Notes: generated by a model not told the origin, from the sequence alone. DNA of 64,000 nucleotides from Lysobacter enzymogenes (GCF_017355525.1 NZ_CP067395.1:1364001-1428000); one strand, 5' to 3'; positions 8,288-18,962 are shown, counted from the stretch's first letter. Numbers and translations: made by a program.

Positions 8288-9688
8288 TTACTTGCCGCGC
8301 TTCACATGCCGGATCAGGCGCTTCTTCTTCGCCACCTGCCGCTCGGTCAGCACGTTCTTCTTGCCTTCGTACGGATTGCTGCCTTCCTTGAACACGAACC
8401 GCACCGGCGTGCCGACCAGCTTGAAGCGCTTGCGGAAGAAGTTCTCCAGATAGCGCTTGTAGCTGTCGCTCAAGGTGCGCAGGCGGGTGCCGTGGACGAC
8501 GAAGGTCGGCGGGTTGAGCCCGGCCGGATGGGCGAAGCGCAGCTTGGCGACGTGCCCGCGCACGACCGGCGGCGGGTTGGTCTCGTAGGCGATTTCCATC
8601 GCCTTGGTGACCTCGCTGGTGCCGATCTCGGTCGTCGCCGAGGCGTGCGCGCGGTGGATCGCCGCGAACAGCTCGCGCAGGCCGGAGCCGTGCTTGGCGC
8701 TGATGCGCACCGGCTCGGCCCATTCGACGAAGGCGAGCTTGCGCTTGAGCAGGTTCTCGGTCTGCTGGCGCTGGTATTCGGTCTGCCCGTCCCACTTGTT
8801 GACCGCGACCACCAGCGCGCGGCCGGCGTCGAGCGCGTAGCCGAGCACGCTGGCGTCCTGGTCGGTGACGCCTTCGGTGCAGTCGAGCATCACCACCGCG
8901 ACCTGGCACTGCTCGATCGCCTGCAGGGTCTTGATGATGGAGAACTTCTCCACCGCTTCCTCGACCTTGGACTTGCGCCGCACGCCGGCGGTGTCGACCA
9001 GGCGGTACAGGCGGCCGTCGCGCTCCATGTCGACCGCGACCGAATCGCGGGTCGTGCCGGGCACGTCGGAGGCGATCATCCGCTCCTCGCCGAGCAGGCG
9101 GTTGACCAGGGTCGACTTGCCGACGTTGGGGCGGCCGATGAAGGCCACGCGGATGCGGTTGGGGTCGTTGTCCAGTTCGGCCGTCGCGCCTTCCTCGGGC
9201 ACGCGCGCCAGCACTTCGGCGAGCAGTTCGTCCAGGCCCTGGCGATGCGCCGACGAGATCGCGATGGCGTCGCGGATGCCGTAACGGGCGAAGTCGTCGA
9301 TCGCCGCGCGCGCGTCGAGGCCGTCGGTCTTGTTGACCACCAGCAGGGTCGGCCGCGAGGTCTTGCGCAGCCAGGCCAGGATCTCGTCGTCGAGCGCCGA
9401 GGCGCCTTCGCGGCCGTCGACCACGAACAGCACCAGGTCGGCCTCCTCGGCCGCCGCGCGCGCCTGGCGCGCGGTGGCGCCGGCCAGCCCCTGCTCCTCG
9501 CCGGCGATGCCGCCGGTGTCGACCACCGCGAACGCGCGCAGGCCCTCGGGCCGGCACACGCCGTAATGGCGGTCGCGGGTGACGCCCGGCTCGTCGTGGA
9601 CGAGCGCGTCGCGGCTGCGCGTGAGCGCGTTGAACAGGGTGGATTTTCCGACGTTGGGACGGCCAACGAGGGCGACTAGCGGAAGCAT
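8288..9688 (-). CDS. der: Ribosome-assembly GTPase Der (EngA)
   Basis: Der is an essential double GTPase needed for 50S subunit maturation. The 466-residue protein has two G domains: GRPNVGKS at residues 9-16 with DTGG and NKTD, and GRPNVGKS at about 185-192 with DTAG and NKWD. The C-terminal KH-like domain follows from about residue 360, ending with the basic tail [13 protein letters not shown]. Length and order match the family. The ATG at 9688 places the first P-loop at the expected position. bamB lies upstream on the same strand, as in many gammaproteobacteria, but about 310 bp with a strong hairpin separate them, so der may have its own promoter. Confidence 0.98.
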   Translation of the reverse strand: MLPLVALVGRPNVGKSTLFNALTRSRDALVHDEPGVTRDRHYGVCRPEGLRAFAVVDTGGIAGEEQGLAGATARQARAAAEEADLVLFVVDGREGASALDDEILAWLRKTSRPTLLVVNKTDGLDARAAIDDFARYGIRDAIAISSAHRQGLDELLAEVLARVPEEGATAELDNDPNRIRVAFIGRPNVGKSTLVNRLLGEERMIASDVPGTTRDSVAVDMERDGRLYRLVDTAGVRRKSKVEEAVEKFSIIKTLQAIEQCQVAVVMLDCTEGVTDQDASVLGYALDAGRALVVAVNKWDGQTEYQRQQTENLLKRKLAFVEWAEPVRISAKHGSGLRELFAAIHRAHASATTEIGTSEVTKAMEIAYETNPPPVVRGHVAKLRFAHPAGLNPPTFVVHGTRLRTLSDSYKRYLENFFRKRFKLVGTPVRFVFKEGSNPYEGKKNVLTERQVAKKKRLIRHVKRGK

Positions 9689-9998
9689 GGTCAGTTTGGA
9701 ACCGGGAAGAAGGGAAAGGGGATCGGGGACTGGCGGCGGCGCAGTCTGCGGGCCCTCGCGCCGAACGCGTCGGGGCCAGCGAAATCGCCGCCATAGTGCC
9801 AGAGCGGGCGCGAAGCTGCCTTCGCGCCGTCGTCGCCGGCCGCGCCGGCACGACCCGGAGGTCGGATCGGTCGCCGCAAACGAACGGCCCGGGACGGCTC
9901 AACGCCGCCCGGGCCGCGATATCTCAGGACGCCGGGACAGGCCGCGGGGAATCGGCGTCGCCGCCGTTCCCTGCCCGCTCGTTCCCGGTTCCCTGCTG
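9689..9998. other. Gene-free bamB-der spacer with inverted repeats
   Basis: This 310-bp spacer has no convincing gene. Its ends carry mutually inverted GGGAACCGGGAA-like purine-rich stretches (about 9695-9730 and 9966-9996). In the middle CGGCCCGGG (from 9886) pairs with CCCGGGCCG (to 9917), a stem that would form in the transcript just past bamB. Confidence 0.55.
9886..9917 (-). terminator. Probable terminator hairpin after bamB
   Basis: A 9-bp perfect stem (CGGCCCGGG with CCCGGGCCG) about 80 nt past the bamB stop. On the minus strand it is followed by a weak T-rich TTCGTTTG, so termination efficiency is uncertain. Confidence 0.45.
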
Positions 9999-11243
9999 TT
10001 ACTGCAGCTTGAACGCGGTCAGCCCGCCCTTGACGTTCTGCACGATCAAGATGCCGTCGGCCACCACCGGCGCCGCCTTCAGCGGCTTGCGGCCGGCGCG
10101 TTCGCGCGCGGCGAACTCGCCGGTCGACAGCTTCATCCAGTGCACGTAGCCGTCGTAGTCGCCGACCACGGCGTAGTCGCCCTGCACCGCCGCGCCGCTG
10201 AGGTCGCGGCGCGCCAGCGACGGCTGCGACCACAGCGCGCTGCCGCTGTTCTTGTCCAGGCCGTACACGGTACCGGACGGATCGGCGACGATCAGCTTGT
10301 CGCTGGCCAGGCCCAGGCGGCCGACGCCGCCGTGCTCGCTGGCCCACATCGGCCGGCCGGTCGGCGCGTCGATGGCGACGGTCTGCTTCTTGAAGCTGCT
10401 CACGTACAGCACCGCGCCTTCGAGCACCGGGGTGCCGTCGATGTCGGCCATGCGGTCGAGCTCGGTGCGGCCATCGGGCTGCGCCACAGGCAGGTCCCAG
10501 GTCGGGCGGCCGTCGCTGGAGGCCAGCGCCTGCACCGTGCCGTCGTCGTTGCCGACGAACACGAAGCCCGGGCCCAGGGTCGGCGAACCGTTGCCGCGCA
10601 CCGACAGGATCGGCACTTCGCGGGTCCAGAACCAGCGGCGCTCGCCGCTGGTGGCGTCGAACGCGGTCACCCGGCCGTCGTTGGAGCGCACGAACACCAT
10701 GCCCAGGCCGATGCTCGGCGCGGAGATGACTTCGTTGGGCACCTTGGCGGTCCACTTCTGCTCGCCGGTGGCGGCGTCGAGCGCGATCACCTCGCCCTCC
10801 AGGCTGCCGACCACGACCAGGCCGTCGCCGGCGCCGGGACCGCCGGACAGGCGGATCTCCTTGTCCTTCTTGTCGCGGTCCTTCTTGTCCTTGCGGGTCG
10901 GCACGAAGTGCCAGACTTCCTTGCCGGTCTGCAGGTCGTAGGCATGCACGCCGCCGCGGATCGCCGCGGCGTAGACGCGGCCGTCGGCGACCACCGGGCC
11001 CTGGCGCACGCCGATCCGGTCCTCGCCCTTGCCGGCGTTGACCGACCAGATCTTGTCGACCTTGACGCTGGGGGTGAAGTCGGTGAGCTCGGTCGGCTCG
11101 GTCGGCTTCTCGTCCTTCTTCTTGCTGCTGCCGAACCAGCCCTTGACCGTCGAGCATCCGCTCAGGGCGAACGCGCACAACGCGGCGGCGGCGGCGACGC
11201 GCACGAAGGCGCCGCCGGAAGACCTTTTCTGGGCTTGGATCAT
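9999..11243 (-). CDS. bamB: Outer-membrane assembly lipoprotein BamB
   Basis: BamB is the beta-propeller lipoprotein of the BAM complex that inserts beta-barrel proteins into the outer membrane. The 414-residue protein has a signal peptide with lipobox LSGC (Cys near residue 30), a short charged linker (KKKDEKPTEP), then repeated PQQ-like blades with recurrent AxDxxTGexxW patterns, for example ALDAATGEQKW and AFDATSGERRW. An unusual Lys/Asp-rich insert (TRKDKKDRDKKDKEI) lies between blades one and two. The ATG at 11241-11243 overlaps the stop of yfgM by one base, so the two are translationally coupled. Confidence 0.96.
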   Translation of the reverse strand: MIQAQKRSSGGAFVRVAAAAALCAFALSGCSTVKGWFGSSKKKDEKPTEPTELTDFTPSVKVDKIWSVNAGKGEDRIGVRQGPVVADGRVYAAAIRGGVHAYDLQTGKEVWHFVPTRKDKKDRDKKDKEIRLSGGPGAGDGLVVVGSLEGEVIALDAATGEQKWTAKVPNEVISAPSIGLGMVFVRSNDGRVTAFDATSGERRWFWTREVPILSVRGNGSPTLGPGFVFVGNDDGTVQALASSDGRPTWDLPVAQPDGRTELDRMADIDGTPVLEGAVLYVSSFKKQTVAIDAPTGRPMWASEHGGVGRLGLASDKLIVADPSGTVYGLDKNSGSALWSQPSLARRDLSGAAVQGDYAVVGDYDGYVHWMKLSTGEFAARERAGRKPLKAAPVVADGILIVQNVKGGLTAFKLQ

Positions 11244-11872
11244 TAAGACTTGGCCTCGGGCTTGGCCGGCGTGCCGCCGGCTTCGGTGAGCTTGAGTTCG
11301 AGCAGGCGGCGGCGCGGCGAGGCTTCGTCGAGCTTGGCCAGCGCGTCGGTGTATTCCTTGCGCGCCAGTTCCTGCTTGCCGAGCGCGAACTGCGCGTCGC
11401 CGCGCACTTCGATCGCCAGCGGCTGGGTCGAGGCGGACAGCAGCTTGAGCGCTTCGGCCGGCTGCTTGGCGTCGATCAACAGGCGCGCCAGGCGCTGGGA
11501 CACGATCTCGGCGATGGCCGCGTCGTCGGTCTTGATCGAACGCAGGGTGGCGATGGCGGCGTCGCGCTGCGCGCCGTCGACCTGCATCTTGGCCAAGTCG
11601 AGCGCGGCCAGCGTGCGGTACGCGCTTTCCGGCAGCGCCGCGACCTTGGCCGCGGCGGCCTTGTCCTTGGCCTGGATCGCATCGACCGCTGCCTGGTACT
11701 GGCCGGCGGCCTGGGCGCTCTGCTGGACCTGCTGATTGCCCCACCACTTCCAGCCGCCGATCGCGGCCAGGCCGAGGGCGATGCCGCCGATGAGGCCGGC
11801 GCCGTTGGCGCGCAGCCAGGACAGCACGCGTTCGCTTTGTTCGTGTTCGTCGAGCAGGTCGTCTATCGCCAT
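11243..11872 (-). CDS. yfgM: YfgM-family TPR protein, ancillary SecYEG partner
   Basis: YfgM is a membrane-anchored TPR protein that in E. coli associates with the Sec translocon and periplasmic chaperones. The 209-residue protein starts MAIDDLLDEHEQSERVLSWL, as in the family, followed by one transmembrane helix (about residues 24-45, GAGLIGGIALGLAAIGGWKW) and a periplasmic helical TPR region with repeated Ala/Leu-rich helices. It directly precedes bamB, the conserved arrangement. The ATG at 11872 was used. A 178-bp gap without a gene separates it from rodZ, where E. coli has ispG and hisS. Confidence 0.92.
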   Translation of the reverse strand: MAIDDLLDEHEQSERVLSWLRANGAGLIGGIALGLAAIGGWKWWGNQQVQQSAQAAGQYQAAVDAIQAKDKAAAAKVAALPESAYRTLAALDLAKMQVDGAQRDAAIATLRSIKTDDAAIAEIVSQRLARLLIDAKQPAEALKLLSASTQPLAIEVRGDAQFALGKQELARKEYTDALAKLDEASPRRRLLELKLTEAGGTPAKPEAKS

Positions 11873-12050
11873 GATGCGCCGTGGTTGTGCTGCCTGGACG
11901 GCCCGAGGCCGCGCGTAGCGCGGCAGGCGGGACCGAACGGGCCGTTAGGGAAACAGGCCAGTGAGCCGGCCGCGTGGCGGCCGAGCCTGGACCTGCAACT
12001 CATGAACTGGAAACGCTATGTCCGGGTGGTTCGCGGACCCGCGGCGCGGG

Positions 12051-12875
12051 TCATTCCGAGACCGGCGCGAGGGAACCGTCAGAGGATAGCGTAAAGCGCG
12101 CCACGTTCGCGCGGCTGAACGGCGTCAGATCGACCGGTTGGCCGGCGTTTAGGACTTCCACCGCGGAGGTGTTGCCGAGCCGCACGTTGGCGACTTCGCC
12201 CGGGGCGTAGCTGCGTTCCTGGCCGGCGCCGAGAATGCCTTCCTCGAACTTGCGGCCGTCGTTGCCGACGATCTGCACCCAACTGTCGCCGCTGAACTTG
12301 AACGTCAGCGACTTGGCGGCCGATGCCGGCGCCGGCGCGGCCTGCGGCAGGCTCGGACCGATCGAAGCGATGACCGGCGTGCGCTGCGGCGGTTCGGCCG
12401 CGGGACGCGCGGCCTGGGCGGCGTCGCCGGCCGGCAGCGCGGCCATGTCCAGCGACTGCACGGTGGAATTGCCGGCCGGGTGGCGGGTGGCGATCCAGAT
12501 CGGCACCGCGATCGCCGCGGTCATGACGATATAGACGGCGCGGCGTGTGGTCTGTTCGAACACCCGGCGGTAGCGCGGGGTGTGGGTATGGCTGATCAGC
12601 TCCGACGGCGCGGTCGAGGCGATCGGGCTGGCGACCAGCTGATCTTCCAGGTCGACGCCGAGCAGGCGGGCGTAGCTGCGCAACTGGCCGCGCACGAACA
12701 CCGGCGCGCCGATACGGGCGAAGTCGTCGCTTTCCAGCGACTGGATCGCGCGCGCCGGCATTTTCAGCTTCGCGGCCACGTCCTCGACCGACAGCCCCGC
12801 GGCTTCGCGGGCCTGTTTCAGACGCGCGCCGCAGCTTCCGCCGACCTCAGGCGCGAATTCGTTCGACTGCATCAT
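12051..12875 (-). CDS. rodZ: Cell-shape protein RodZ
   Basis: RodZ links MreB to the membrane and helps set cell shape. The 274-residue protein has an N-terminal Xre-type helix-turn-helix (about residues 15-80, ARLKQAREAAGLSVEDVAAKL), a cytoplasmic basic stretch, one transmembrane helix (AVYIVMTAAIAVPIWIA), a Pro/Ala-rich periplasmic linker and a C-terminal beta domain with SLTFKFSGDSWVQI. The ATG at 12875 overlaps the pilF stop as TGATG; a GTG three bases upstream and an ATG three bases downstream are alternative starts. Confidence 0.93.
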   Translation of the reverse strand: MMQSNEFAPEVGGSCGARLKQAREAAGLSVEDVAAKLKMPARAIQSLESDDFARIGAPVFVRGQLRSYARLLGVDLEDQLVASPIASTAPSELISHTHTPRYRRVFEQTTRRAVYIVMTAAIAVPIWIATRHPAGNSTVQSLDMAALPAGDAAQAARPAAEPPQRTPVIASIGPSLPQAAPAPASAAKSLTFKFSGDSWVQIVGNDGRKFEEGILGAGQERSYAPGEVANVRLGNTSAVEVLNAGQPVDLTPFSRANVARFTLSSDGSLAPVSE

Positions 12876-13715
12876 CACTTACCGCCATCCCCCGATTCGG
12901 AGCCCTGCGCGTCAGGGAACTCCGCCCTCATTCGCTGAACGTATCTCGCGGCGGCAGCCCTGTCGCCGAGTTTTTCTTCGATTTGTGACGCAGTCATCAG
13001 CGCTTCAGCTGAAATAGGCTCAACGGCCAGACGGCGTTCAGAAAAGGCGCGCGCCTCGAAGGCCTTGCCGATGCGCAGCTGACGCTTGGCCATCGCGCCC
13101 AGCGCGGTGGCGTTGACCGGGTCGAACGCCAGCGCCTGGCGCAGGTCGCGCTCGGCGCGTTCGCCCTGCCCGGCGCGGTCGGCGCAGGCGCCGCTGTTGG
13201 ACAGCAGCACGGCCTGGTCGGTGTAGTCGGGATCGAGCCGGGCGTTGTCGAAATAGCCCAGGGCCTGGGCCGGCTGCCCGTTCGCGCACAGCCAGACCGC
13301 GTAGTTGTTGAGCACCGCGCCGCGCAGGGGCGCCAGTTCGGCGGCCTTGCGGTAGTAGCCGCCGGCCTCGGCGGTCTTGCCGTCGCGTTCGGCCATCACC
13401 GCCATCACGCTGTAGGCCTCGACCGACTTGGCGTCGAGCTTGAGCGCCTGGCGCAGTTCCTCGCGCGCCTTGGCGTCCTCGCCGGCCTGCAGGTAGCGCT
13501 GCGCGGCCAGGACCCGGGCGTTGGCCGCGGCCGCGCCGCTGGGCGCCTGCCGGCTTTTCTTCAGTTCGTAGCTCGGGCCGGTCTCGTCGTAGCCCTTGCG
13601 TTCCAGGTTCGGCTTGATGAAGGTCAGGCGGTTGCAGGCGGCGGCGCCGACCAGCACCAGCGCGGACAACATCAGGCCGCGCAACAGGCGGCCGCGCAAC
13701 GCGCCCGGCGACCGG

Positions 13716-13726
<11 letters not shown>
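12875..13726 (-). CDS. pilF: Type IV pilus biogenesis/stability lipoprotein PilF (PilW)
   Basis: PilF is the TPR pilotin that helps PilQ secretin assemble in the outer membrane. The 283-residue protein has a signal peptide with lipobox GAAAC (Cys near residue 31), then tandem TPRs from about residue 75 to 260, including [25 protein letters not shown] repeats and the [19 protein letters not shown] block typical of PilF. Its ATG lies 11 bp inside the end of rlmN with a GGGGAGA ribosome site, and its stop overlaps the rodZ start, so rlmN-pilF-rodZ are probably one transcript. Other pilus genes are not in the window. Confidence 0.92.
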
Positions 13727-15038
<1,312 letters not shown>

Positions 15039-15064
15039 TGCGGTCTCGTGTGTGTCGCTGGGGC

Positions 15065-15490
15065 TTAGCGCGCGTAGACGTCGGTGGCCGGGAAGAAGTA
15101 CGCGATTTCGATCGCGGCGTTCTCCAGGCTGTCCGAACCGTGCACGGCGTTGGCGTCGATGCTGTCGGCGAAGTCGGCGCGGATGGTGCCCGGCGCGGCG
15201 TCCTTCGGGTTGGTGGCGCCCATCAGGTCGCGGTGCTTGAGCACGGCGTTGTCGCCCTGCAGCGCCTGGATCATCACCGGGCCGCTGATCATGAACTCGA
15301 CCAGGGCGGCGAAGAACGGACGCTCGCGGTGGACGGCGTAGAAACCTTCCGCTTCCTGCTTCGACAGGTGCTTCATCTTGGCGGCGACGACCTTGAGGCC
15401 GGCCTTTTCGAAGCGGGTGTAGATCTCGCCGACCACGTTCTTGGCGACGGCGTCGGGCTTGATGATGGACAGGGTGCGCTCCAGCGCCAT
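15065..15490 (-). CDS. ndk: Nucleoside diphosphate kinase
   Basis: Ndk transfers the gamma phosphate of ATP to other NDPs through a phospho-His. The 141-residue protein has the full family pattern: [58 protein letters not shown] and [16 protein letters not shown], in which the His of AVHGSDS is catalytic. The ATG at 15490 has a GGAGAG ribosome site. It heads the ndk-rlmN-pilF-rodZ run. A hairpin 52 nt upstream lies in its probable leader. Confidence 0.98.
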   Translation of the reverse strand: MALERTLSIIKPDAVAKNVVGEIYTRFEKAGLKVVAAKMKHLSKQEAEGFYAVHRERPFFAALVEFMISGPVMIQALQGDNAVLKHRDLMGATNPKDAAPGTIRADFADSIDANAVHGSDSLENAAIEIAYFFPATDVYAR

Positions 15491-15542
15491 GGAATCTCTC
15501 CGGGTAGGCGGGCCGCTTGCGGTCGGCCCTGAGAATAACAGA

Positions 15543-15591
15543 AAACCCGCGACGGGACGCGGGTTTAGCCGATATGGCTGCGGTAATTCTA
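15543..15591 (-). promoter_or_regulatory. ndk leader: -10-like TAGAAT and an attenuator-like hairpin
   Basis: On the minus strand a TAGAAT box (15586-15591) lies about 100 nt upstream of ndk. About 20 nt further comes AAACCCGCG-TCCCGT-CGCGGGTTT followed by TCTGTTATT, which looks like an intrinsic terminator (15543-15566). Because no minus-strand gene lies upstream, the stem would sit inside the ndk leader. The -35 box is poor, so the promoter part is tentative. Confidence 0.45.
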
Positions 15592-15700
15592 CATGCAAGC
15601 GCGGCGATTCGGGAGTGGGGACGACGTGCGAACGGACGGCGTCCCGCCCTCCCCGGCTTTGCCGTTCGCCGCCGTCGGCGGCCCGACATACGCCACCGGA

Positions 15701-15745
15701 TTGACCCGGAGGCCGCGCCCGGACTAGCATCAAACAAGCGTTTGA
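15701..15745 (+). promoter_or_regulatory. Sigma70-type promoter with PsrA-like operator
   Basis: TTGACC (15701-15706), an 18-bp spacer and TAGCAT (15725-15730) form a promoter. Adjoining the -10 box is TCAAAC-AAGC-GTTTGA (15730-15745), a perfect palindrome that fits the published PsrA pattern of G/CAAAC, 2-4 bp, GTTTG/C. A regulator bound here would cover the transcription start. The gene 54 bp downstream encodes a PsrA-like TetR protein, so autorepression and control of the following fad genes is likely. Confidence 0.75.
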
Positions 15746-15798
15746 TTCATGCCTGCCTTCCTGCCAGCCCAGGCCGCGTCCCGGAGTCGCCCGCCCGC

Positions 15799-16419
15799 AT
15801 GTCCAGCACCGCCCATTTTTCGACCAAGGACCGCATTCTCGGCGCCGCCGAGGAGCTGTTCGCCCAGTTCGGCTTCACCGGCACCTCGCTGCGCCAGGTC
15901 ACCAGCCGCGCCGATGTCAACATCGCCGCGGTCAACTACCACTTCGGCAGCAAGGAAAACCTGGTCAACGAGGTGTTCCGCCGGCGCATGGACGAGATGA
16001 CCGCCCAGCGCATGAGCGCGCTCAAGACCGCCCTGGCCGAGCGCCCCGGCGAGCTGGAGCCGATCCTGGCCGCGTTCGTCGAACCCGCCCTGGCCCTGGC
16101 CCAGGACCGCAACGGCGGCGGCGCCTTCGTCCGGGTCATCGCCCGCGCCTACGCCGAGAAGAACGACAGCCTGCGCAAGTTCCTGTCCGACCATTACGGC
16201 CACGTCCTGCGCGAATTCGCCAAGGCCATCGCCATCGCCGTGCCGGGCCTGAGCAAGGAGGAGCTGTACTGGCGCCTGGACTTCCTGGCCGGCTCGCTGA
16301 CCTATGCGATGGCCGACTTCGGCCTGATCAAGCGTCCCGCGGGTGTCACCGAACAGGCGCACCGTGAACGCGCCGCGCGCGAACTGATCCGATTCGCCGC
16401 CGCCGGCTTCAAGAGCTGA
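15799..16419 (+). CDS. PsrA-like TetR-family regulator of fatty acid degradation
   Basis: A 206-residue TetR-family repressor. The N-terminal helix-turn-helix (residues about 10-55) reads [44 protein letters not shown] and is followed by [13 protein letters not shown]. The C-terminal ligand domain resembles the PsrA/CerR type, with [18 protein letters not shown]. PsrA proteins respond to long-chain acyl ligands and repress beta-oxidation genes. Support here is the gene order (directly ahead of the multifunctional beta-oxidation enzyme and thiolase) and the PsrA-type palindrome over its own promoter. The ATG at 15799 fits the domain start; no strong ribosome site is seen. Its ligand is inferred, not visible. 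Confidence 0.85.
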   Translation: MSSTAHFSTKDRILGAAEELFAQFGFTGTSLRQVTSRADVNIAAVNYHFGSKENLVNEVFRRRMDEMTAQRMSALKTALAERPGELEPILAAFVEPALALAQDRNGGGAFVRVIARAYAEKNDSLRKFLSDHYGHVLREFAKAIAIAVPGLSKEELYWRLDFLAGSLTYAMADFGLIKRPAGVTEQAHRERAARELIRFAAAGFKS

Positions 16420-16586
16420 GCGGCGCGGGCGCCGGCCCCGGCGGGGTCGGCGCCGCCGGGACGCCTCGCGCCCGGTCCCGAACCTCCCGCCGCCGAACTC
16501 CCCCGCCACGCAAGTTTTCCGCTTCCGCCGGGCCGCTCGCCAAGCGCGTCCCACGAAGCGCTCTTCACTCCAAGGAGTTGTAGACG

Positions 16587-18962
16587 ATGTCCAACCAATT
16601 GCTAGTCCGTCGCGCCGCGGTCCTCGGGGCCGGCGTCATGGGCGCCCAGATCGCCGCGCACCTGACCAACGCCGGCGTCGACACGGTCCTGTTCGACCTG
16701 GCCGCCAAAGACGGCGACCCCAACGGCATCGTCAACAAGGCCATCGCCAACCTGGCCAAGCTGAGCCCGGCGCCGCTGGCGAGCAAGGCCCTGGCCGAGC
16801 GCCTGACCGCGGCCAACTACGACACCGGCCTGGAACAGCTGCGCGGCTGCGACCTGGTGATCGAAGCGATCGCCGAACGCATGGACTGGAAGCAGGACCT
16901 GTACAAGAAGATCGCCGACTACGTGCCCGAGCACGCGGTGCTGGCTTCCAACACCTCCGGCCTGGGCATCAACAAGCTCGCCGAGGTGCTGCCGGAGCAG
17001 TTGCGCCACCGCTTCCTCGGCGTGCACTTCTTCAACCCGCCGCGTTACATGCACCTGGCCGAGCTGATCCCGGCCAAGACCACCGACGCGGCGGTGCTGG
17101 AGGGTCTGGAGACCTTCCTGACCACCACCCTCGGTAAGGGCGTGGTGATCGCCAAGGACACCCCGAACTTCATCGGCAACCGCATCGGCGTGTTCTCGAT
17201 GCTGGCCGCGATGCACCACACCGAGCAGTTCGGCCTCGGCTTCGACGCGGTCGACGCGCTGACCGGCCCGGCGATCGGCCGGCCGAAGTCGGCGACCTAC
17301 CGCACCGCCGACGTGGTCGGCCTGGACACGATGGCGCACGTCATCAAGACCATGGCCGACACCCTGCCCGAAGACCCCTGGCACCAATACTTCAAGGCGC
17401 CGAAGTGGCTCAGCGCGCTGGTCGAGAAGGGCGCGCTCGGGCAGAAGGCCGGCGCCGGCTTCTACACCAAGAAGGGCAAGGACATCCTGGTCCTCGACCT
17501 GAAGGCGCAGGACTACCGCGTCTCCGCCGGCGAGCTCGACGCCGACGTGGCGGCGATGCTGAAGGAAAAGGACCCGGCCAAGAAGTTCGCCGCGCTGCGC
17601 GCCAGCAGCCATCCGCAGGCGCAGTTCCTGTGGGCGGCGTTCCGCGACACCTTCCACTACAGCGCCTACCACCTGGAATCCATCGCCGACACCGCGCGCG
17701 ACGTCGACTTCGCCATGCGCTGGGGCTACGGCTGGTCGCTGGGCCCGTTCGAAACCTGGCAGGCCGCCGGCTGGAAGCAGGTCGCCGACTGGATCGCCGA
17801 GGACATCGTCGCCGGCAAGGCGATGGCCAGCGCGCCGCTGCCGAACTGGGTGTTCGACGGGCGCGAGGGCGTGCACGACGGCAAGGGCAGCTACAGCCCG
17901 GGCCGCGGCGCGCAGGTGCCGCGCTCGTCGAATCCGGTGTACGCGCGCCAGCGCTTCCCCGACGCCCTGCTCGGCGAGAAGTTTTCGCAGGGCCAGACCG
18001 TGTTCGAGAACGACGGCATCCGCCTGTGGGCCGATGAAGGCGACGACATCGCGGTCATCAGCTTCAAGACCAAGATGCACACGGTCAACGACCACGTGCT
18101 CAACGGGATCCAGGAAGCCATCGGCATCGCCGAGAAGAAGTTCAAGGGCGTGGTGATCTGGCAGCCGAAGGAGCCGTTCTCGGCCGGCGCCGACCTGTCC
18201 GGCGCGCTCGGCCTGCTGCAGGCCGGCGACATCAAGGGCTTCGAGGCGATGGTCGCCAACTTCCAGGCCACCAGCCAGCGCATCAAGTACTCGCTGGTGC
18301 CGGTGGTCGCGGCGGTGCGCGGGCTCGCGCTCGGCGGCGGCTGCGAATTCCAGATGCATTCGGCGCGCGCGGTGTTCGCGCTGGAAAGCTACGTCGGCCT
18401 GGTCGAGGCCGGCGTCGGTCTGCTGCCGGCCGGCGGCGGGCTCAAGGAACTGGCGGTGCGCGCGTCCGACGCGGCCGGCCCCGGCGGCGACGTGTTCGCG
18501 CATCTGAAGACCGCGTTCGAAAGCGTGGCGATGGGCAAGGTCGCGACCTCGGCGTTCGAAGTGCGCGAACTCAAGCTCGCTCGCAACGACGACGTGGTGG
18601 TGTTCAACGCGTTCGAGCTGCTGCACGCGGCCAAGGCGCAGGCGCGCGGCCTGGCCGAGGCCGGCTACCGCCCGCCGCTGCCGGCGCGGCGCATCCAGGT
18701 CGCCGGCGACGTCGGCATCGCCACCTTCAAGATGCTGCTGGTGAACATGCTCGAAGGCCGCTTCATCTCCCCGCACGATTACGAGATCGCCACCCGCATC
18801 GCCACCGTGATCTGCGGCGGCGAAGTCGACCGCGGCGCGCTGGTCGACGAGGAATGGCTGCTCAAGCTCGAGCGCGAGCATTTCGTCGCCCTGGCGCAGA
18901 TGCCCAAGACCCAGGAACGCATCGCGCACATGCTCAAGACCGGCAAGCCGCTGCGGAATTGA
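16587..18962 (+). CDS. 3-hydroxyacyl-CoA dehydrogenase/enoyl-CoA hydratase, FadN-type
   Basis: A 791-residue bifunctional beta-oxidation enzyme that hydrates enoyl-CoA and oxidises 3-hydroxyacyl-CoA. The dehydrogenase comes first: NAD loop AAVLGAGVMGAQIAAHLTN at residues about 8-26, VIEAIAERMDWK, SNTSGLGI, HFFNPPRYMHLAEL. The hydratase domain is C-terminal from about residue 485, with KGVVIWQPKEPFSAGADL and RGLALGGGCEFQMHS. This order is that of Bacillus FadN and the reverse of E. coli FadB. The ATG has AAGGAG 10 nt upstream. It sits between the TetR regulator and the thiolase, 168 bp after the former. Confidence 0.94.
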   Translation: MSNQLLVRRAAVLGAGVMGAQIAAHLTNAGVDTVLFDLAAKDGDPNGIVNKAIANLAKLSPAPLASKALAERLTAANYDTGLEQLRGCDLVIEAIAERMDWKQDLYKKIADYVPEHAVLASNTSGLGINKLAEVLPEQLRHRFLGVHFFNPPRYMHLAELIPAKTTDAAVLEGLETFLTTTLGKGVVIAKDTPNFIGNRIGVFSMLAAMHHTEQFGLGFDAVDALTGPAIGRPKSATYRTADVVGLDTMAHVIKTMADTLPEDPWHQYFKAPKWLSALVEKGALGQKAGAGFYTKKGKDILVLDLKAQDYRVSAGELDADVAAMLKEKDPAKKFAALRASSHPQAQFLWAAFRDTFHYSAYHLESIADTARDVDFAMRWGYGWSLGPFETWQAAGWKQVADWIAEDIVAGKAMASAPLPNWVFDGREGVHDGKGSYSPGRGAQVPRSSNPVYARQRFPDALLGEKFSQGQTVFENDGIRLWADEGDDIAVISFKTKMHTVNDHVLNGIQEAIGIAEKKFKGVVIWQPKEPFSAGADLSGALGLLQAGDIKGFEAMVANFQATSQRIKYSLVPVVAAVRGLALGGGCEFQMHSARAVFALESYVGLVEAGVGLLPAGGGLKELAVRASDAAGPGGDVFAHLKTAFESVAMGKVATSAFEVRELKLARNDDVVVFNAFELLHAAKAQARGLAEAGYRPPLPARRIQVAGDVGIATFKMLLVNMLEGRFISPHDYEIATRIATVICGGEVDRGALVDEEWLLKLEREHFVALAQMPKTQERIAHMLKTGKPLRN

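Noticed and set aside
15567..15640. Possible tRNA upstream of ndk because of the neighbouring terminator-like stem
   Set aside because: No cloverleaf arms, T-loop or anticodon pattern could be found on either strand.
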